Under the pieces are notes generated by a model. The model saw only the letters and a list, made by a program, of their open reading frames with translations. It was not told where the DNA came from and made no database searches. The translations under genes and the position numbers were made by a program. DNA of 64,000 nt from Bacillus manliponensis. Its GTDB lineage: Bacteria; Bacillota; Bacilli; Bacillales; Bacillaceae_G. Positions 55,476 to 64,000 of this stretch are shown one piece after another (position 1 is the first letter of the stretch; the number at the start of each line of letters is the position of its first letter). Where the stretch lies: positions 1 through 64,000 of the forward strand of contig NZ_JOTN01000017.1 in assembly GCF_000712595.1 (NCBI RefSeq), read 5' to 3'.

Positions 55476-56369
55476 TTATCCCTCAAGAAAGTAGCTTTCT
55501 GCTAATTCACGGACTGTCATTTGTTCTGTTTCATCACCAAGTTTTGCAATAATGCTTCGTTCGATTGCGCGCATAACAGGAATGTATACACTTAAATCAC
55601 AAGCATCGATAATGCCACGAATACTTGCTGCTTCTTCACTAATGCGACCGTCTTGGGCAAGTGGCATAAGATCGCTTGCAAAAGCAACGAATTTCTCAAT
55701 TGTTACAACGTCTTGCAGTTTGGATTCAGATAGTAATAACTTTTGAAGTGTGTCACCTTGAATGTAAGGAACTTCAATAATAACAAAACGGTTCTTTAAT
55801 GCTTCGTTTAATTCGCTTGTTCCAACATATCCTTCATTAATAGCCGCGATTACACGGTACTCTTCATCACCGTACACAACTTGCTGTGTAAATGGATTCG
55901 TTACCATTTTACGATAATCTAATGCACCGTGCAGAAGAGGTAATGTTTCTGGCTTTGCCATGTTAATTTCATCAATATATAAGAAATGACCATTCTTCAT
56001 CGCTTTCATTAGTGGACCGTCAACAAATGTAACTTCAGATGCACCGTCAGTTGTTTTTAGTGTATTGTAGCCTAAGATACCTTCTACATCCAAATCAACA
56101 GAGCAGTTAATGCTATGCATCGGTTTTTGGAATAAAGAAGATAGTGTTTCCGCGAGTACTGTTTTCCCGCTTCCAGTTGGCCCTTTTAATAGAACGTTTT
56201 TACCAAGTAATAGCGCTGTAATTGCATCTTCAATGATACTATTATCAGATGCTTTGTACATTTTTGTACCGATTAAATGTGCATCGTCACCAGCTGTTTC
56301 TTTATTTTTTGCATGAATTGCTTGAAGCTGTTGCTGTAAATCAGCATGTATATGAAATTGATCTAACAT
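55476..56369 (-). CDS. MoxR-family AAA+ ATPase
   Basis: ATPase of 297 aa. Walker A is in LLKGPTGSGKTVLAETL, Walker B in GHFLYIDEINMAKPETLPLL, with sensor RVIAAINEGYVG and arginine-rich LKNRFVIIEVPYI. It resembles NorQ/CbbQ, which load metals or remodel oxidoreductases together with a VWA protein. The start at 56369 (MLDQFHIH) follows AGGTGGG. It forms a two-gene operon with the VWA gene; no oxidoreductase is adjacent, so the client is unknown. Confidence 0.87.
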   Translation of the reverse strand: MLDQFHIHADLQQQLQAIHAKNKETAGDDAHLIGTKMYKASDNSIIEDAITALLLGKNVLLKGPTGSGKTVLAETLSSLFQKPMHSINCSVDLDVEGILGYNTLKTTDGASEVTFVDGPLMKAMKNGHFLYIDEINMAKPETLPLLHGALDYRKMVTNPFTQQVVYGDEEYRVIAAINEGYVGTSELNEALKNRFVIIEVPYIQGDTLQKLLLSESKLQDVVTIEKFVAFASDLMPLAQDGRISEEAASIRGIIDACDLSVYIPVMRAIERSIIAKLGDETEQMTVRELAESYFLEG

Positions 56370-56504
56370 GTATGTCCCACCTAACATTATTTTCATAAAG
56401 TAAACAATCCTCCTTATGATAACTTGTTTTTAGAGGCGATGCAAAGGAAAGCATTTAAATGCCTTTTAGGCTTGGAGAAGTTATATGTGCCACTAAAATA
56501 TATA

Positions 56505-56542
56505 AAAAAGTAATCAACTTTGTCGTTGATTACTTTTTCTTC
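56505..56542. terminator. Terminator of the cardiolipin synthase gene
   Basis: AAAAAGTAATCAAC / GTTGATTACTTTTT with loop TTTGTC, near symmetric. Confidence 0.9.
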
Positions 56543-56546
56543 ATTA

Positions 56547-58076
56547 TTATAATAATGGTGAGATTAGCCGCATAAGAGATTCAACCATTCGTTTTCGAAT
56601 AGGTCGTTTCTGGAATATCTCCCATTTAATTTCTTTAGAGTGTATAAAGTCCTTTTCAAAATCACGTTTTATATCAAGTACAGTACTTGACTCGTATAGC
56701 ATCGCAGTAATTTCATAATTTAGTTCAAAGCTACGAATATCCATATTTGCAGTTCCGATTGAAGCGATCTCATCATCAATGAGAACAATCTTTGCATGCA
56801 TAAAACCGTCCTTATAGCGATAAATAGAAGCTCCGGCTTTTAATAGTGGAGTGAAATAAGACTGAGATGCTTGATCACTAATGATACTATCGCTTTTACC
56901 TGGATATAAAATACGAACATCAATGCCAGCAATCGCACTTAAACGAAGAAGCGTTAACGTTTCTTGGTCTGGGATGAAATAGGGCGTTGCAATCCAAATC
57001 GATTTTTTTGCGGATCCCATGGCAGCTAATAAAGTGTTTCGAATACTTGTGTCATCTGAACTAGGACCGCTTGCAACAATTTGGACAGCGCCTTCTGCAT
57101 TTTGAAGTCCTTGACTAGGGAAATATTCTTTGTTAATAAATGGTTTCCAAGAGTAACGATCTAATCCACTAGTAGCATAGAGCCAATCCTCTAGAAAAAC
57201 AGCTTGTAGCTTATATAACGCTTTTCCTTCTATTTTCAAATGGCTATCGCGCCAAATTGGAAATTCTTTCGAACGGCCGAGATATTCATCGCCAACATTC
57301 AGTCCACCTGTAAAGCCAATTACTCCATCAACAATGATGATTTTACGATGGTTCCTATAATTAACAGTTTCAAGTAGCCAAGGAGAAAGAATAGAATCGA
57401 ATTCTATAATTTCAATCCCCACATCTTTCATTGGTTTTAGAAAGGGAGACTTTAGCGTATAGCTTCCGAGATCGTCATATAAAAATCTTACGATAACACC
57501 TTCTTTTGCTTTTTTGATAAGAGCGTCTCGAATTTGTGTGCCAACTTCATCTGAGCGATAAATGTAATATTGAATATGAATATGATGTTTTGCTTGTTCG
57601 ATTGCTTTTAATATTTCTGAAAATGTTTGATCTCCGTTTGTTAATAATGTTGCCTTCGTTTCGTTTGCGACAGGGCCACCACCAAATTTTTGGACAGCTT
57701 GCGTAAGATCAAGCGAACGTGTTTGAAATGAGGTAGGAAGCTCCGGATTTATACTGTTATTTGCTAAAATCTCACGGAATAACCTTCTTTGTTCTTCAGC
57801 GCGGTGTAAATGCTTTTTTCTTCTCCAGCGGCTTCTTCCAAAAAGCGCATATAAAAAGACCCCAATAACAGGAAAGAGAGCTAATATTAAAAGCCATGCT
57901 AATGTACTTTGTGGTGAACGATTTTCAATAAAAATAATAAAAGAAATCCCTAAAATGCTAATGGACCATACTATGCCTAAAAATGTGTAAAAAGGAACTG
58001 CTGAACGATTTAAAATCATAAGTACAACGGCTACAAGTGCACCAACTAGCAATAGCTGAACAACACGATTTTTCAT
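56547..58076 (-). CDS. cls: Cardiolipin synthase
   Basis: Membrane phospholipase-D family enzyme of 509 aa that condenses two phosphatidylglycerols into cardiolipin. Two N-terminal helices (about 5-25 and 33-55) precede two HKD motifs: NHRKIIIVDGVIGFTGGLNV and MHAKIVLIDDEIASIGTANM. The sequence between (FLEDWLYATSG, ASGPSSDDTSIRNTLLAAMG) is typical of bacterial Cls. The ATG at 58076 is used because GGTGGAG lies 9 nt upstream. Confidence 0.94.
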   Translation of the reverse strand: MKNRVVQLLLVGALVAVVLMILNRSAVPFYTFLGIVWSISILGISFIIFIENRSPQSTLAWLLILALFPVIGVFLYALFGRSRWRRKKHLHRAEEQRRLFREILANNSINPELPTSFQTRSLDLTQAVQKFGGGPVANETKATLLTNGDQTFSEILKAIEQAKHHIHIQYYIYRSDEVGTQIRDALIKKAKEGVIVRFLYDDLGSYTLKSPFLKPMKDVGIEIIEFDSILSPWLLETVNYRNHRKIIIVDGVIGFTGGLNVGDEYLGRSKEFPIWRDSHLKIEGKALYKLQAVFLEDWLYATSGLDRYSWKPFINKEYFPSQGLQNAEGAVQIVASGPSSDDTSIRNTLLAAMGSAKKSIWIATPYFIPDQETLTLLRLSAIAGIDVRILYPGKSDSIISDQASQSYFTPLLKAGASIYRYKDGFMHAKIVLIDDEIASIGTANMDIRSFELNYEITAMLYESSTVLDIKRDFEKDFIHSKEIKWEIFQKRPIRKRMVESLMRLISPLL

Positions 58077-58244
58077 ATGTAAAAACTCCACCTATTCTTT
58101 CTATATAAAATACAATTTCTTTTGTATTATAAAACGTTTTATGTTATCTACACAAATCTAGGTAAAATGCCCACGCTCTCCGCATTTATCCTGCATATGG
58201 TGATAAAGAATGATAAAGGCATATAAAGAAGGGATGAACTTTTC

Positions 58245-58661
58245 ATGTACGGTATAAGAAATCATCACCACCACAATGGCCATGGACACCACAATGGCCA
58301 CGGACACCACAACAGTCATGAGCAACACCACGGCCACGGACATCACCATGGCCACGGACATCACCATGGTCACGGACATCACCATGGTCACGGACATCAC
58401 CACGGCCACGGACATCAACATGGTCATGGACATCATCACGGCCACGGACATCACCATGGTCATGATCACCATCATGGCGGCGGTTACTATCCAGTTGGAA
58501 GTTTTGCAGGAGGATTACTTGGCGGATTGACTGCGGGAGCATTAACGAGTGGTGGGGGATACTATCCTACTCCATATCCAGTGTATTATCCGGCTCAATA
58601 TCCAACTCAGTACCCAACTCAATATCCATACTATCCATATTCAGATGGAACATACCAATGA
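58245..58661 (+). CDS. Histidine-rich repeat protein with Tyr/Pro tail
   Basis: Protein of 138 aa in three parts. Residues 6-77 are about half histidine in repeated GHGHHH units. Residues 85-105 form a Gly/Ala-rich hydrophobic stretch (VGSFAGGLLGGLTAGAL). Residues 108-138 are a Tyr/Pro tail with YPxQYPTQYP repeats. AAGGG lies before the ATG. The composition suggests a metal-binding surface or spore-coat protein of this group; that is an inference. The hydrophobic stretch may anchor it or drive assembly. Antisense and third-frame open frames are repeat artefacts. Confidence 0.75.
   Translation: MYGIRNHHHHNGHGHHNGHGHHNSHEQHHGHGHHHGHGHHHGHGHHHGHGHHHGHGHQHGHGHHHGHGHHHGHDHHHGGGYYPVGSFAGGLLGGLTAGALTSGGGYYPTPYPVYYPAQYPTQYPTQYPYYPYSDGTYQ
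58262..58480 (+). repeat. Tandem DNA repeat inside the His-rich gene
   Basis: Roughly a dozen 15- to 18-bp units of the type CATCACCATGGTCACGGA, with third-base variation. The higher GC content stands out from the surrounding sequence. The copy number is likely to vary between strains. Confidence 0.85.
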
Positions 58662-58663
58662 AG

Positions 58664-58705
58664 TGAATCTCCCATCTTATTGTTTTCGGATGGGAGATTT
58701 AACTT
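58664..58705 (+). terminator. Terminator of the His-rich gene
   Basis: AATCTCCCATC / GATGGGAGATT with a 12-nt loop and a weak T-tract. Confidence 0.75.
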
Positions 58706-58756
58706 TGCTAAAAGAGGTGTATATACTTAAATTAGTTGTAGTGAATATTTATTGTA

Positions 58757-58850
58757 CCCCGTATTAATAACCCGAATTTAGCTTGTGATTCGAGTGTTTT
58801 TTTGGATATAAAAGTCTGAAGAAACCCCACTGAATGAAGTTTCACTTTAT
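58757..58850 (+). repeat. Damaged bcr1 copy abutting a full copy
   Basis: CCCCGTATTAATAACCCGAA at the left and GAAACCCCACTGAATGAAGT then TTCACTTTAT at the right, with a scrambled middle. Its terminal TTTAT is the first five bases of the next full element. Confidence 0.7.
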
Positions 58851-59003
58851 CCCGCATTAACGGGCTGTAAGACTCCCACCTCAAAACTTAAGAAAAAACG
58901 AAGGAGTTTAGGCAGGAGATTAACAGTCCGTAAAAGCCCGATTGGTTCAATTAACACTCAGTGGGGATGAAGAAAACACCGACTGAGTGAAGTTTCACTT
59001 TAT
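58846..59003 (+). repeat. bcr1 repeat, full copy in tandem with a damaged one
   Basis: 158 bp from TTTATCCCGCATTAACGGGC to GAGTGAAGTTTCACTTTAT, TTTAT on both sides. It lies head-to-tail with the older fragment. Confidence 0.93.
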
Positions 59004-59385
59004 GATAAGTCTTTTTATTTGAAAAATATTATATTAAGATTTTTTGTGTAAAATATAGATTTTTTGATTATAAATGTTTAAAATCAAATAGGTAATAATA
59101 CCCATTTATTAGGGTTGCTATTGTAAGGAAAAGATTTTTGGATTCTAGTGTCTATCCTTATTTAGTAAAAAGGTACTTAAATACTACAAAAAATAAATGT
59201 ACAGCTCGTTTAATTTTGTATGCAGTAATAAGGTTTTAATATGTCGTATGAATTGATTAAAGAATTACCGTGTTATATTTTTGTTATTCCGCATATGTTC
59301 CTTATAGCTAGTATGGTTTTCATCTAGTGTTTGGGATAAACTCTACTGTCTTGTTAGAGAGATAGAAAGACAAGGAGATGTATAT
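59004..59385. other. Gene-free region upstream of the PAS-GGDEF-EAL gene
   Basis: About 380 bp of AT-rich sequence. I see no open frame with a ribosome site and no operator I can name; it presumably holds the promoter of the next gene. Confidence 0.35.
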
Positions 59386-61095
59386 ATGGTAACGAAAGAG
59401 GGATATGCTGTATACGATGCGTCGTTACAAGATATAAAATATGCATTAGATGTTTCATCTATCGTCGCAATTACAGATCGACGAGGACGTATTATTTATG
59501 CAAATGATAAATTTTGTGAAGTTTCGAAATATGAAAGAGATGAGTTAATAGGGAAAGACCATCGTATTTTAAATTCTGGATATCATCCAAAGGCATTTTT
59601 TAAAGAGCTTTGGAGAAATATTGTAAAAGGGAAAGTGTGGAAAGGAGAAGTCTGTAACCGAGCAAAAGACGGCTCTTACTATTGGGTAGATACAACGATT
59701 GTTCCTTTCTTTGATCAACATGGTGAGATATATCAATTTGTTTCTATTCGTAATGAAATAACGATACGTAAAGAAATAGAACAGGAGTTAGAGATTAGTA
59801 AGAGACATTATCGGGAACTAGCTTATCATGATGCTCTAACTGGTCTACCAAACCGTTTGCACTTATCTTCAGTTATAGAAAAACTTATAAAAGATCAGAA
59901 AGAATTTGGTCTTATTTATTTTGATTTAGATCGTTTTAAATTAGTGAATGATACGTTTGGACATGCAGCTGGTGATAAGTTGCTTGAAGAAGTAGCATCA
60001 CGTATTGATTCTGTAATTGAAAAAAAAGATGTACTTGCACGTTTAGGTGGAGATGAGTTTGTATTATTAACTTATAAAGTTGAGCAGGAGGAGTTATATC
60101 AAATTGCGAACTCAATGTTATCTTGTTTTCAAGCTCCTTTTATACTGCAAGGTAACGAGGTATATATATCGGCTAGTTTAGGATTTTGCTCATTTCCTAA
60201 AGATGGAGAAGATATCGATTCTTTATTAAAACATGGTGATTTAGCAATGTATAGAGCGAAAGAACAAGGACGAAATACAGTCTGTTGTTTTACAGATGAT
60301 TTACGTGCAAAAATGAAACGAAGAATAGAAGTGGAATTCACGTTACAAAAAGCTATTCGTGACGAAGAATTAAAGGTTGCTTTGCAACCAATTATTGATT
60401 TGAAAACAAAAAAATGCATAGGAGTGGAAGCTTTACTGCGTTGCAAGACTGAAAATGGGTCGATTTCTCCTGAGGAATTTATACCAATCGCTGAAGAAAG
60501 TGGATTGATTTTAAAGTTAGGAGAATGGGTATTAGAAAAGTCGTGTAGATTATTTAAAACATTGCCTGTGTATATAGAGGATGACTTACGTTTATCTGTT
60601 AATGTATCGATTCAACAGTTAATGCAAAAAAGCTTTATTCCAGCTCTTCGAAGCATATTAAAAAGAACCGGATTTTCGGAAAATCGTTTAACTTTAGAAG
60701 TAACTGAAAGTGTTACAGCTAAGCATTTTGAATGTGTTATTGCGGCTCTTCAAGAATTACGTAGTATGGGGATTTTAATCGCGCTAGATGATTTCGGTAA
60801 AGGTTATTCGTCTTTGTATCATTTAAAGCACTTGCCATTAGATATCGTGAAAATTGACCGGAACTTTATTCAAGAGATTCATTATTCTCATTCCCAACCT
60901 GAGCGAACAATTGTGAAATCTGTTATTGAAATCGCACATAGTTTAAATATGAAGGTTGTTGCAGAAGGCGTGGAACTGGCAGAGCAGGGACAGCTGTTAC
61001 GTACAATGGGGTGTGACTATGTACAAGGGTACCATTATGCTAAACCGTTAACTGTGCCAAAATTAAAAGAAGCGTTATTACACGGTACTTTTTAG
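59386..61095 (+). CDS. PAS-GGDEF-EAL cyclic-di-GMP enzyme
   Basis: Cytoplasmic protein of 569 aa with PAS (about 18-130, including a PAC tail), GGDEF (about 145-305) and EAL (about 320-565) domains. Both catalytic motifs are intact: GGDEF at 221-225 and E348-A-L, with [23 protein letters not shown] and KIDR of an active phosphodiesterase. It could make and break c-di-GMP, with one activity dominating. No transmembrane segment is seen. AAGGAGATG precedes the ATG. It may control motility, biofilm or sporulation; CdgF of B. thuringiensis has this same layout, from memory. Confidence 0.9.
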   Translation: MVTKEGYAVYDASLQDIKYALDVSSIVAITDRRGRIIYANDKFCEVSKYERDELIGKDHRILNSGYHPKAFFKELWRNIVKGKVWKGEVCNRAKDGSYYWVDTTIVPFFDQHGEIYQFVSIRNEITIRKEIEQELEISKRHYRELAYHDALTGLPNRLHLSSVIEKLIKDQKEFGLIYFDLDRFKLVNDTFGHAAGDKLLEEVASRIDSVIEKKDVLARLGGDEFVLLTYKVEQEELYQIANSMLSCFQAPFILQGNEVYISASLGFCSFPKDGEDIDSLLKHGDLAMYRAKEQGRNTVCCFTDDLRAKMKRRIEVEFTLQKAIRDEELKVALQPIIDLKTKKCIGVEALLRCKTENGSISPEEFIPIAEESGLILKLGEWVLEKSCRLFKTLPVYIEDDLRLSVNVSIQQLMQKSFIPALRSILKRTGFSENRLTLEVTESVTAKHFECVIAALQELRSMGILIALDDFGKGYSSLYHLKHLPLDIVKIDRNFIQEIHYSHSQPERTIVKSVIEIAHSLNMKVVAEGVELAEQGQLLRTMGCDYVQGYHYAKPLTVPKLKEALLHGTF

Positions 61096-61239
61096 TAAGT
61101 GATTAAAAAGAAATAGATGTTTCACATATATAGTGGATAAATGTGGCGATATGTTTCTAAGAAAGATGAGACATATTATAAACGAGCAATCTGTATTATT
61201 GCTTACTTATACTATGGCTTATGAATAAGGATCGTACAC

Positions 61240-61986
61240 ATGAAAAAATATATTGGGATATACTGGTTATTAATTATGCTTGTTATGTTATGTGGAAGTT
61301 GCGCGGTTTATCCACAAGAACAAGTAAGAAGTGGGCCACAAGATGATGTAAAGAGTTATGTTCAAGTGCAGCAGTTATCTGAGACTAATAAAGAAAAAGT
61401 AGTATTATCTAATGTCCCATTTATTAAGCAATTACCGGAATTAAGACGGGGTTGTGAAGTGACAAGTTTGGCAATGGTGTTGCAGACTGCAGGTGTACAA
61501 ACTGATAAAATGAAATTAGCAAGTGAGATTCAAAAAGTGCCTTTTATGATTGGGAATAAGCATGGGAATCCTCATAAGGGATTTGTTGGAAATATGTATA
61601 CGTATGCCAAGCCAGGATACGGAGCATACCATAAACCAATTTATGAATTAGCAAAGCGATATTTGGGTGAACGAGCTGTAGATTTAACAGGTACAAATAT
61701 GGAAACGCTTTATGCTGCATTACAGAATGGATCACCAGTGCTTGTTATTACAAATTCAACATTTAAATTATTACCAGAACATAAATTTCAAATATGGGAA
61801 ACGGAGCAAGGACCCGTTCGAATTACGTATCATGAACATAGCGTAGTTATGACAGGATTTGATAGCGAGAATGTGTATATTCATAATCCGCTTCGAAGTA
61901 CGCCCCATATGGCTGTTCCAAAACGGGATTTTGAAATAGCGTGGGAACAAATGGGGAAACAAGCTATTAGTTATAAAGTAAAATAA
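61240..61986 (+). CDS. C39-family peptidase-like lipoprotein
   Basis: Exported lipoprotein of 248 aa: the signal ends MLCGSC with lipidated Cys21. The C39-like fold runs from about residue 60, with the active Cys72 in LRRGCEVTSLAMVL, a histidine in YHEHSVVMTGFD (His198 or His200) and HNPL as the third residue. This matches the YvpB type of extracellular C39_2 proteins. The substrate is unknown; wall peptides or peptide signals are possible. No typical ribosome site stands right before the ATG (GGATCG), so translation may be weak. Confidence 0.82.
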   Translation: MKKYIGIYWLLIMLVMLCGSCAVYPQEQVRSGPQDDVKSYVQVQQLSETNKEKVVLSNVPFIKQLPELRRGCEVTSLAMVLQTAGVQTDKMKLASEIQKVPFMIGNKHGNPHKGFVGNMYTYAKPGYGAYHKPIYELAKRYLGERAVDLTGTNMETLYAALQNGSPVLVITNSTFKLLPEHKFQIWETEQGPVRITYHEHSVVMTGFDSENVYIHNPLRSTPHMAVPKRDFEIAWEQMGKQAISYKVK

Positions 61987-62028
61987 AAAGAGAAAATCTT
62001 CAGTTTTGAAGATTTTCTCTTTTCTATT
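61985..62028 (+). terminator. Terminator of the C39 lipoprotein gene
   Basis: AAAAGAGAAAATCTTCA / TGAAGATTTTCTCTTTT. Confidence 0.9.
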
Positions 62029-62050
62029 TTATACATAGTTTATAGATTGT

Positions 62051-62110
62051 ATAAAGTGAAATTTCAATGCTTAGAGTGCCTCGTTATCCTTCACTGATTG
62101 TCAGAACGTT
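62051..62110 (-). repeat. Probable bcr1 remnant
   Basis: ATAAAGTGAAATTTCAAT and, 24 bp later, CACTGATTGTCAG recall the right end of bcr1 in reverse orientation. The rest is lost. Confidence 0.4.
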
Positions 62111-62228
62111 AACATGAGCGAAAGTAACAAAATAAAGAAATTATGAGTATTGTTTTTTTATACAAAAATATGTTTACTCTATTACAATAATATTGTCATA
62201 ATCGATAAAGTTCCTGTATAATTTTTTA

Positions 62229-62243
62229 TATATTCTGAAAATT
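62229..62243 (+). promoter_or_regulatory. Possible CodY box upstream of the alanine symporter gene
   Basis: TATATTCTGAAAATT matches AATTTTCWGAAAATT at 13 of 15 positions. It overlaps the region just before the ribosome binding site (start at 62266). Confidence 0.45.
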
Positions 62244-62265
62244 AAAGATAAAAAGGAGGGAGTAT

Positions 62266-63729
62266 ATGTTTGAGAATTTTGTTAACTGGTTTAATAGTAT
62301 TGTATGGAGTCCTGCACTTGTTTATTTATGTTTAGGAACTGGTTTATACTTTTCAATTCGAACGAGGTTTTTACAAGTTCGCCATGTAGGAGAGATGGTG
62401 AAGCTAACTTTCAAAGGCGAAAAGTCAGATGCTGGTGTTTCCTCTTTCCAAGCGTTGGCGCTATCACTTTCGGGGCGTGTTGGGACAGGGAATATTGCCG
62501 GGGTGGCAACAGCGATTGCTTTTGGTGGTCCGGGTGCGGTATTTTGGATGTGGCTTGTAGCTTTCTTAGGAGCAGGATCTGCTTATGTAGAATCAACGTT
62601 AGCGCAAATATATAAAACAAAACATAAAGGACAGTTCCGAGGTGGGCCAGCTTACTATATTGAACGAGGATTAGGGATTAAATGGTATGCAGTATTATTC
62701 GCCTTTGCAACAATTCTTGCAACAGGGATGTTACTTCCTGGTGTACAGGCAAATAGTATCGCGTCTAGCTTAAATACTGCTTTTGGAATTAATACAGCAG
62801 TAACGGGTTTTGTATTAGTAATTGTACTAGCACTTATCATCTTTGGCGGTGTAAAACGTATCGTTGGTGTAGCGCAAATTGTTGTACCGTTTATGGCGAT
62901 TGGATATGTTTTAGTAGCACTTATCATTGTAGGGATGAACATCGATAAGTTACCAGACGCATTTATGTTAATTATAAAAAGTGCATTTGCGTTAGAATCA
63001 GCTTTTGGGGGGATTATTGGTCTAGCGATATCTTGGGGGGTAAAACGAGGTATTTATTCAAATGAAGCGGGACAGGGAACAGGACCGCATGCAGCGGCAG
63101 CAGCAGAAGTATCACACCCGGTAAAACAAGGGCTTGTTCAATCGTTTTCTGTTTATATCGATACATTATTCGTTTGTTCAGCGACAGCATTTATGATGAT
63201 TATTACAGGGATGTATAACGTATTTGATGCAACAGGAAAAGGGTTTATTGTAAATAATATGAATGGCGCTGAGCCAGGACCGGGATATACGCAAGCTGCG
63301 GTGGAATCTGTATTTCCTGGTTTTGGGAACGTTTTCGTAGCTATTTCTCTTTTATTCTTTGCTTTCACAACGATTATGGCTTACTACTATATTGCAGAAA
63401 CCAATATCGCATATTTAAATCGTGATAAAGATCGACCATGGATGCTACATGTATTGAAAGTTCTTTTCTTAGGAGTTGTATTTTATGGTTGTGTAAAGAC
63501 GGCAGCAACAGCGTGGGCACTTGGTGATATTGGTGTTGGTATTATGGCTTGGGTGAATATCATTGCGATTTTACTCCTTCAAAAACCTGCATTAATTGCA
63601 CTTAAAGATTATGAAAAACAGAAAAAAGAAGGAAAAGACCCAGTATTTCAGCCGAAAGATATTGGTATCGAGAATGCAGACTTTTGGGAGCATGAATATG
63701 GTAAGACAAAGAAGGAAGATGTTTCATAA
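62266..63729 (+). CDS. Sodium/alanine symporter (AGCS family)
   Basis: Membrane transporter of 487 aa with about 11 helices, importing alanine, glycine or glutamine with Na+. Family signatures: VRHVGEMVKLTFKGEKSDAG, SFQALALSLSGRVGTGNIAG, VATAIAFGGPGAVFWMWLVA and GVKRGIYSNEAGQGTGPHAA. AAGGAGGG precedes the ATG. Alanine taken up could feed the alanine dehydrogenase encoded earlier in the window. The specificity within the family is not certain. Confidence 0.93.
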   Translation: MFENFVNWFNSIVWSPALVYLCLGTGLYFSIRTRFLQVRHVGEMVKLTFKGEKSDAGVSSFQALALSLSGRVGTGNIAGVATAIAFGGPGAVFWMWLVAFLGAGSAYVESTLAQIYKTKHKGQFRGGPAYYIERGLGIKWYAVLFAFATILATGMLLPGVQANSIASSLNTAFGINTAVTGFVLVIVLALIIFGGVKRIVGVAQIVVPFMAIGYVLVALIIVGMNIDKLPDAFMLIIKSAFALESAFGGIIGLAISWGVKRGIYSNEAGQGTGPHAAAAAEVSHPVKQGLVQSFSVYIDTLFVCSATAFMMIITGMYNVFDATGKGFIVNNMNGAEPGPGYTQAAVESVFPGFGNVFVAISLLFFAFTTIMAYYYIAETNIAYLNRDKDRPWMLHVLKVLFLGVVFYGCVKTAATAWALGDIGVGIMAWVNIIAILLLQKPALIALKDYEKQKKEGKDPVFQPKDIGIENADFWEHEYGKTKKEDVS

Positions 63730-63737
63730 ATAGGATG

Positions 63738-63786
63738 AAAGAACCCCCTGTCAAAGAATATATTCTTTGACAGGGGGTTCTTTCTG
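63738..63786 (+). terminator. Terminator of the alanine symporter gene
   Basis: AAGAACCCCCTGTCAAAGAA / TTCTTTGACAGGGGGTTCTT, a 20-bp perfect stem with a TTTC tail. Confidence 0.95.
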
Positions 63787-63861
63787 TATGGCATGACTAA
63801 GTTATAAAGTAACATTTCTCTCAGCGGAGGATTTTAAAGGGGAAACAGGAGAGGGGGAGTG

Positions 63862-63945
63862 ATGGTTATAATCACTCAAAAAGAAATTCAAATGGAAGTA
63901 GTACTTAGAAATTGTAGATTGTCGTGTCGAATGTTAGGAGAATAA
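63862..63945 (+). CDS. Possible 27-aa peptide near the window end
   Basis: ATG after GGAGAGGGGGAG opens 27 codons (MVIITQKEIQMEVVLRNCRL). The ribosome site is good but composition is unremarkable and nothing else supports it. Confidence 0.25.
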   Translation: MVIITQKEIQMEVVLRNCRLSCRMLGE

Positions 63946-64000
63946 GTTTGAAGAGGTAGAAAAAACCAACAATTTATTTTTTCAGAAAAATTTAAACTTT

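Noticed and set aside
58262-58480. CRISPR-like tandem repeats
   Set aside because: The units are contiguous coding repeats of 15-18 bp without spacers and without cas genes nearby.
58243-58542. Open frames of 84-105 codons in other frames over the His-rich gene (RGHGDVRGRGD, VVMSVTMVMSV patterns)
   Set aside because: They exist only because the tandem repeat excludes stops in several frames. They have no proper ribosome sites and are shadows of the His-rich frame.

Overview
The window is low-GC Gram-positive chromosomal DNA and points to the Bacillus cereus group. The evidence is strong AGGAGG-type ribosome binding sites, CcpA, CodY, Rex and PhoP style operators, an sspH spore-protein gene, the nprR-nprX-npr quorum-sensing locus, and many ~157-bp repeats that match my knowledge of bcr1, a mobile repeat specific to this group. 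No tRNA, rRNA, phage, plasmid, insertion sequence or CRISPR array was seen. The predicted NprX signal core (NKPDYYG) differs from the SKPDIVG type I know from B. thuringiensis and B. anthracis, so another lineage of the group is likely.

Layout. 1-6.4 kb: end of a chemoreceptor gene, a citrate-type two-component system (citST) convergent with the citrate transporter gene citM, an ankyrin-repeat lipoprotein and a metallophosphatase. 7-11.2 kb: ugpCAEB, a glycerol-3-phosphate ABC transporter with a tripartite PhoP box upstream. 11.3-15.1 kb: an acetyltransferase, a second two-component system, a possible structured leader RNA with a 40-aa membrane peptide, and two unannotated 28- and 29-aa peptide genes. 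15.1-19.7 kb: fdhD, formate dehydrogenase and its DUF1641 partner. 20-25.7 kb: membrane-anchored glycerophosphodiesterase, alanine dehydrogenase, amino-acid permease, methyltransferase-like protein. 26-28.7 kb: cadC-cadA metal resistance. 28.9-35.7 kb: nicotinate phosphoribosyltransferase, then nprR, nprX and two tandem neutral-protease genes. 35.8-42.8 kb: DedA/TVP38 membrane protein, a putative RNase A-like toxin lipoprotein with a candidate immunity gene, VanW, LytR-CpsA-Psr, NupC and CNNM/CBS proteins. 43-48.6 kb: aspartase, lactate permease with two Rex boxes, a PagR-like ArsR regulator, sspH, a peptide transporter. 49.4-53.4 kb: threonine catabolism (kbl-tdh), NUDIX hydrolase, HExxH metallopeptidase. 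53.6-58.7 kb: MoxR ATPase with its VWA partner, cardiolipin synthase, and a histidine-rich repeat protein. 59.4-63.7 kb: PAS-GGDEF-EAL protein, C39-peptidase lipoprotein, sodium/alanine symporter.

Common themes. Much of the window scavenges peptides, amino acids and organic acids: secreted proteases, peptide transporter, alanine and aspartate catabolism, threonine to glycine plus acetyl-CoA, lactate, citrate, formate. CcpA sites lie ahead of citM, ald, aspA and kbl. The most unusual item is the orphan RNase A-like lipoprotein at 36418-36927 with a small acidic gene 47 bp downstream. Its residue spacing matches the Yersinia kristensenii CdiA toxin as I recall it. Eight full-length or nearly full-length bcr1 copies and about eight remnants are present; two of them supply the stop codon of the neighbouring gene.
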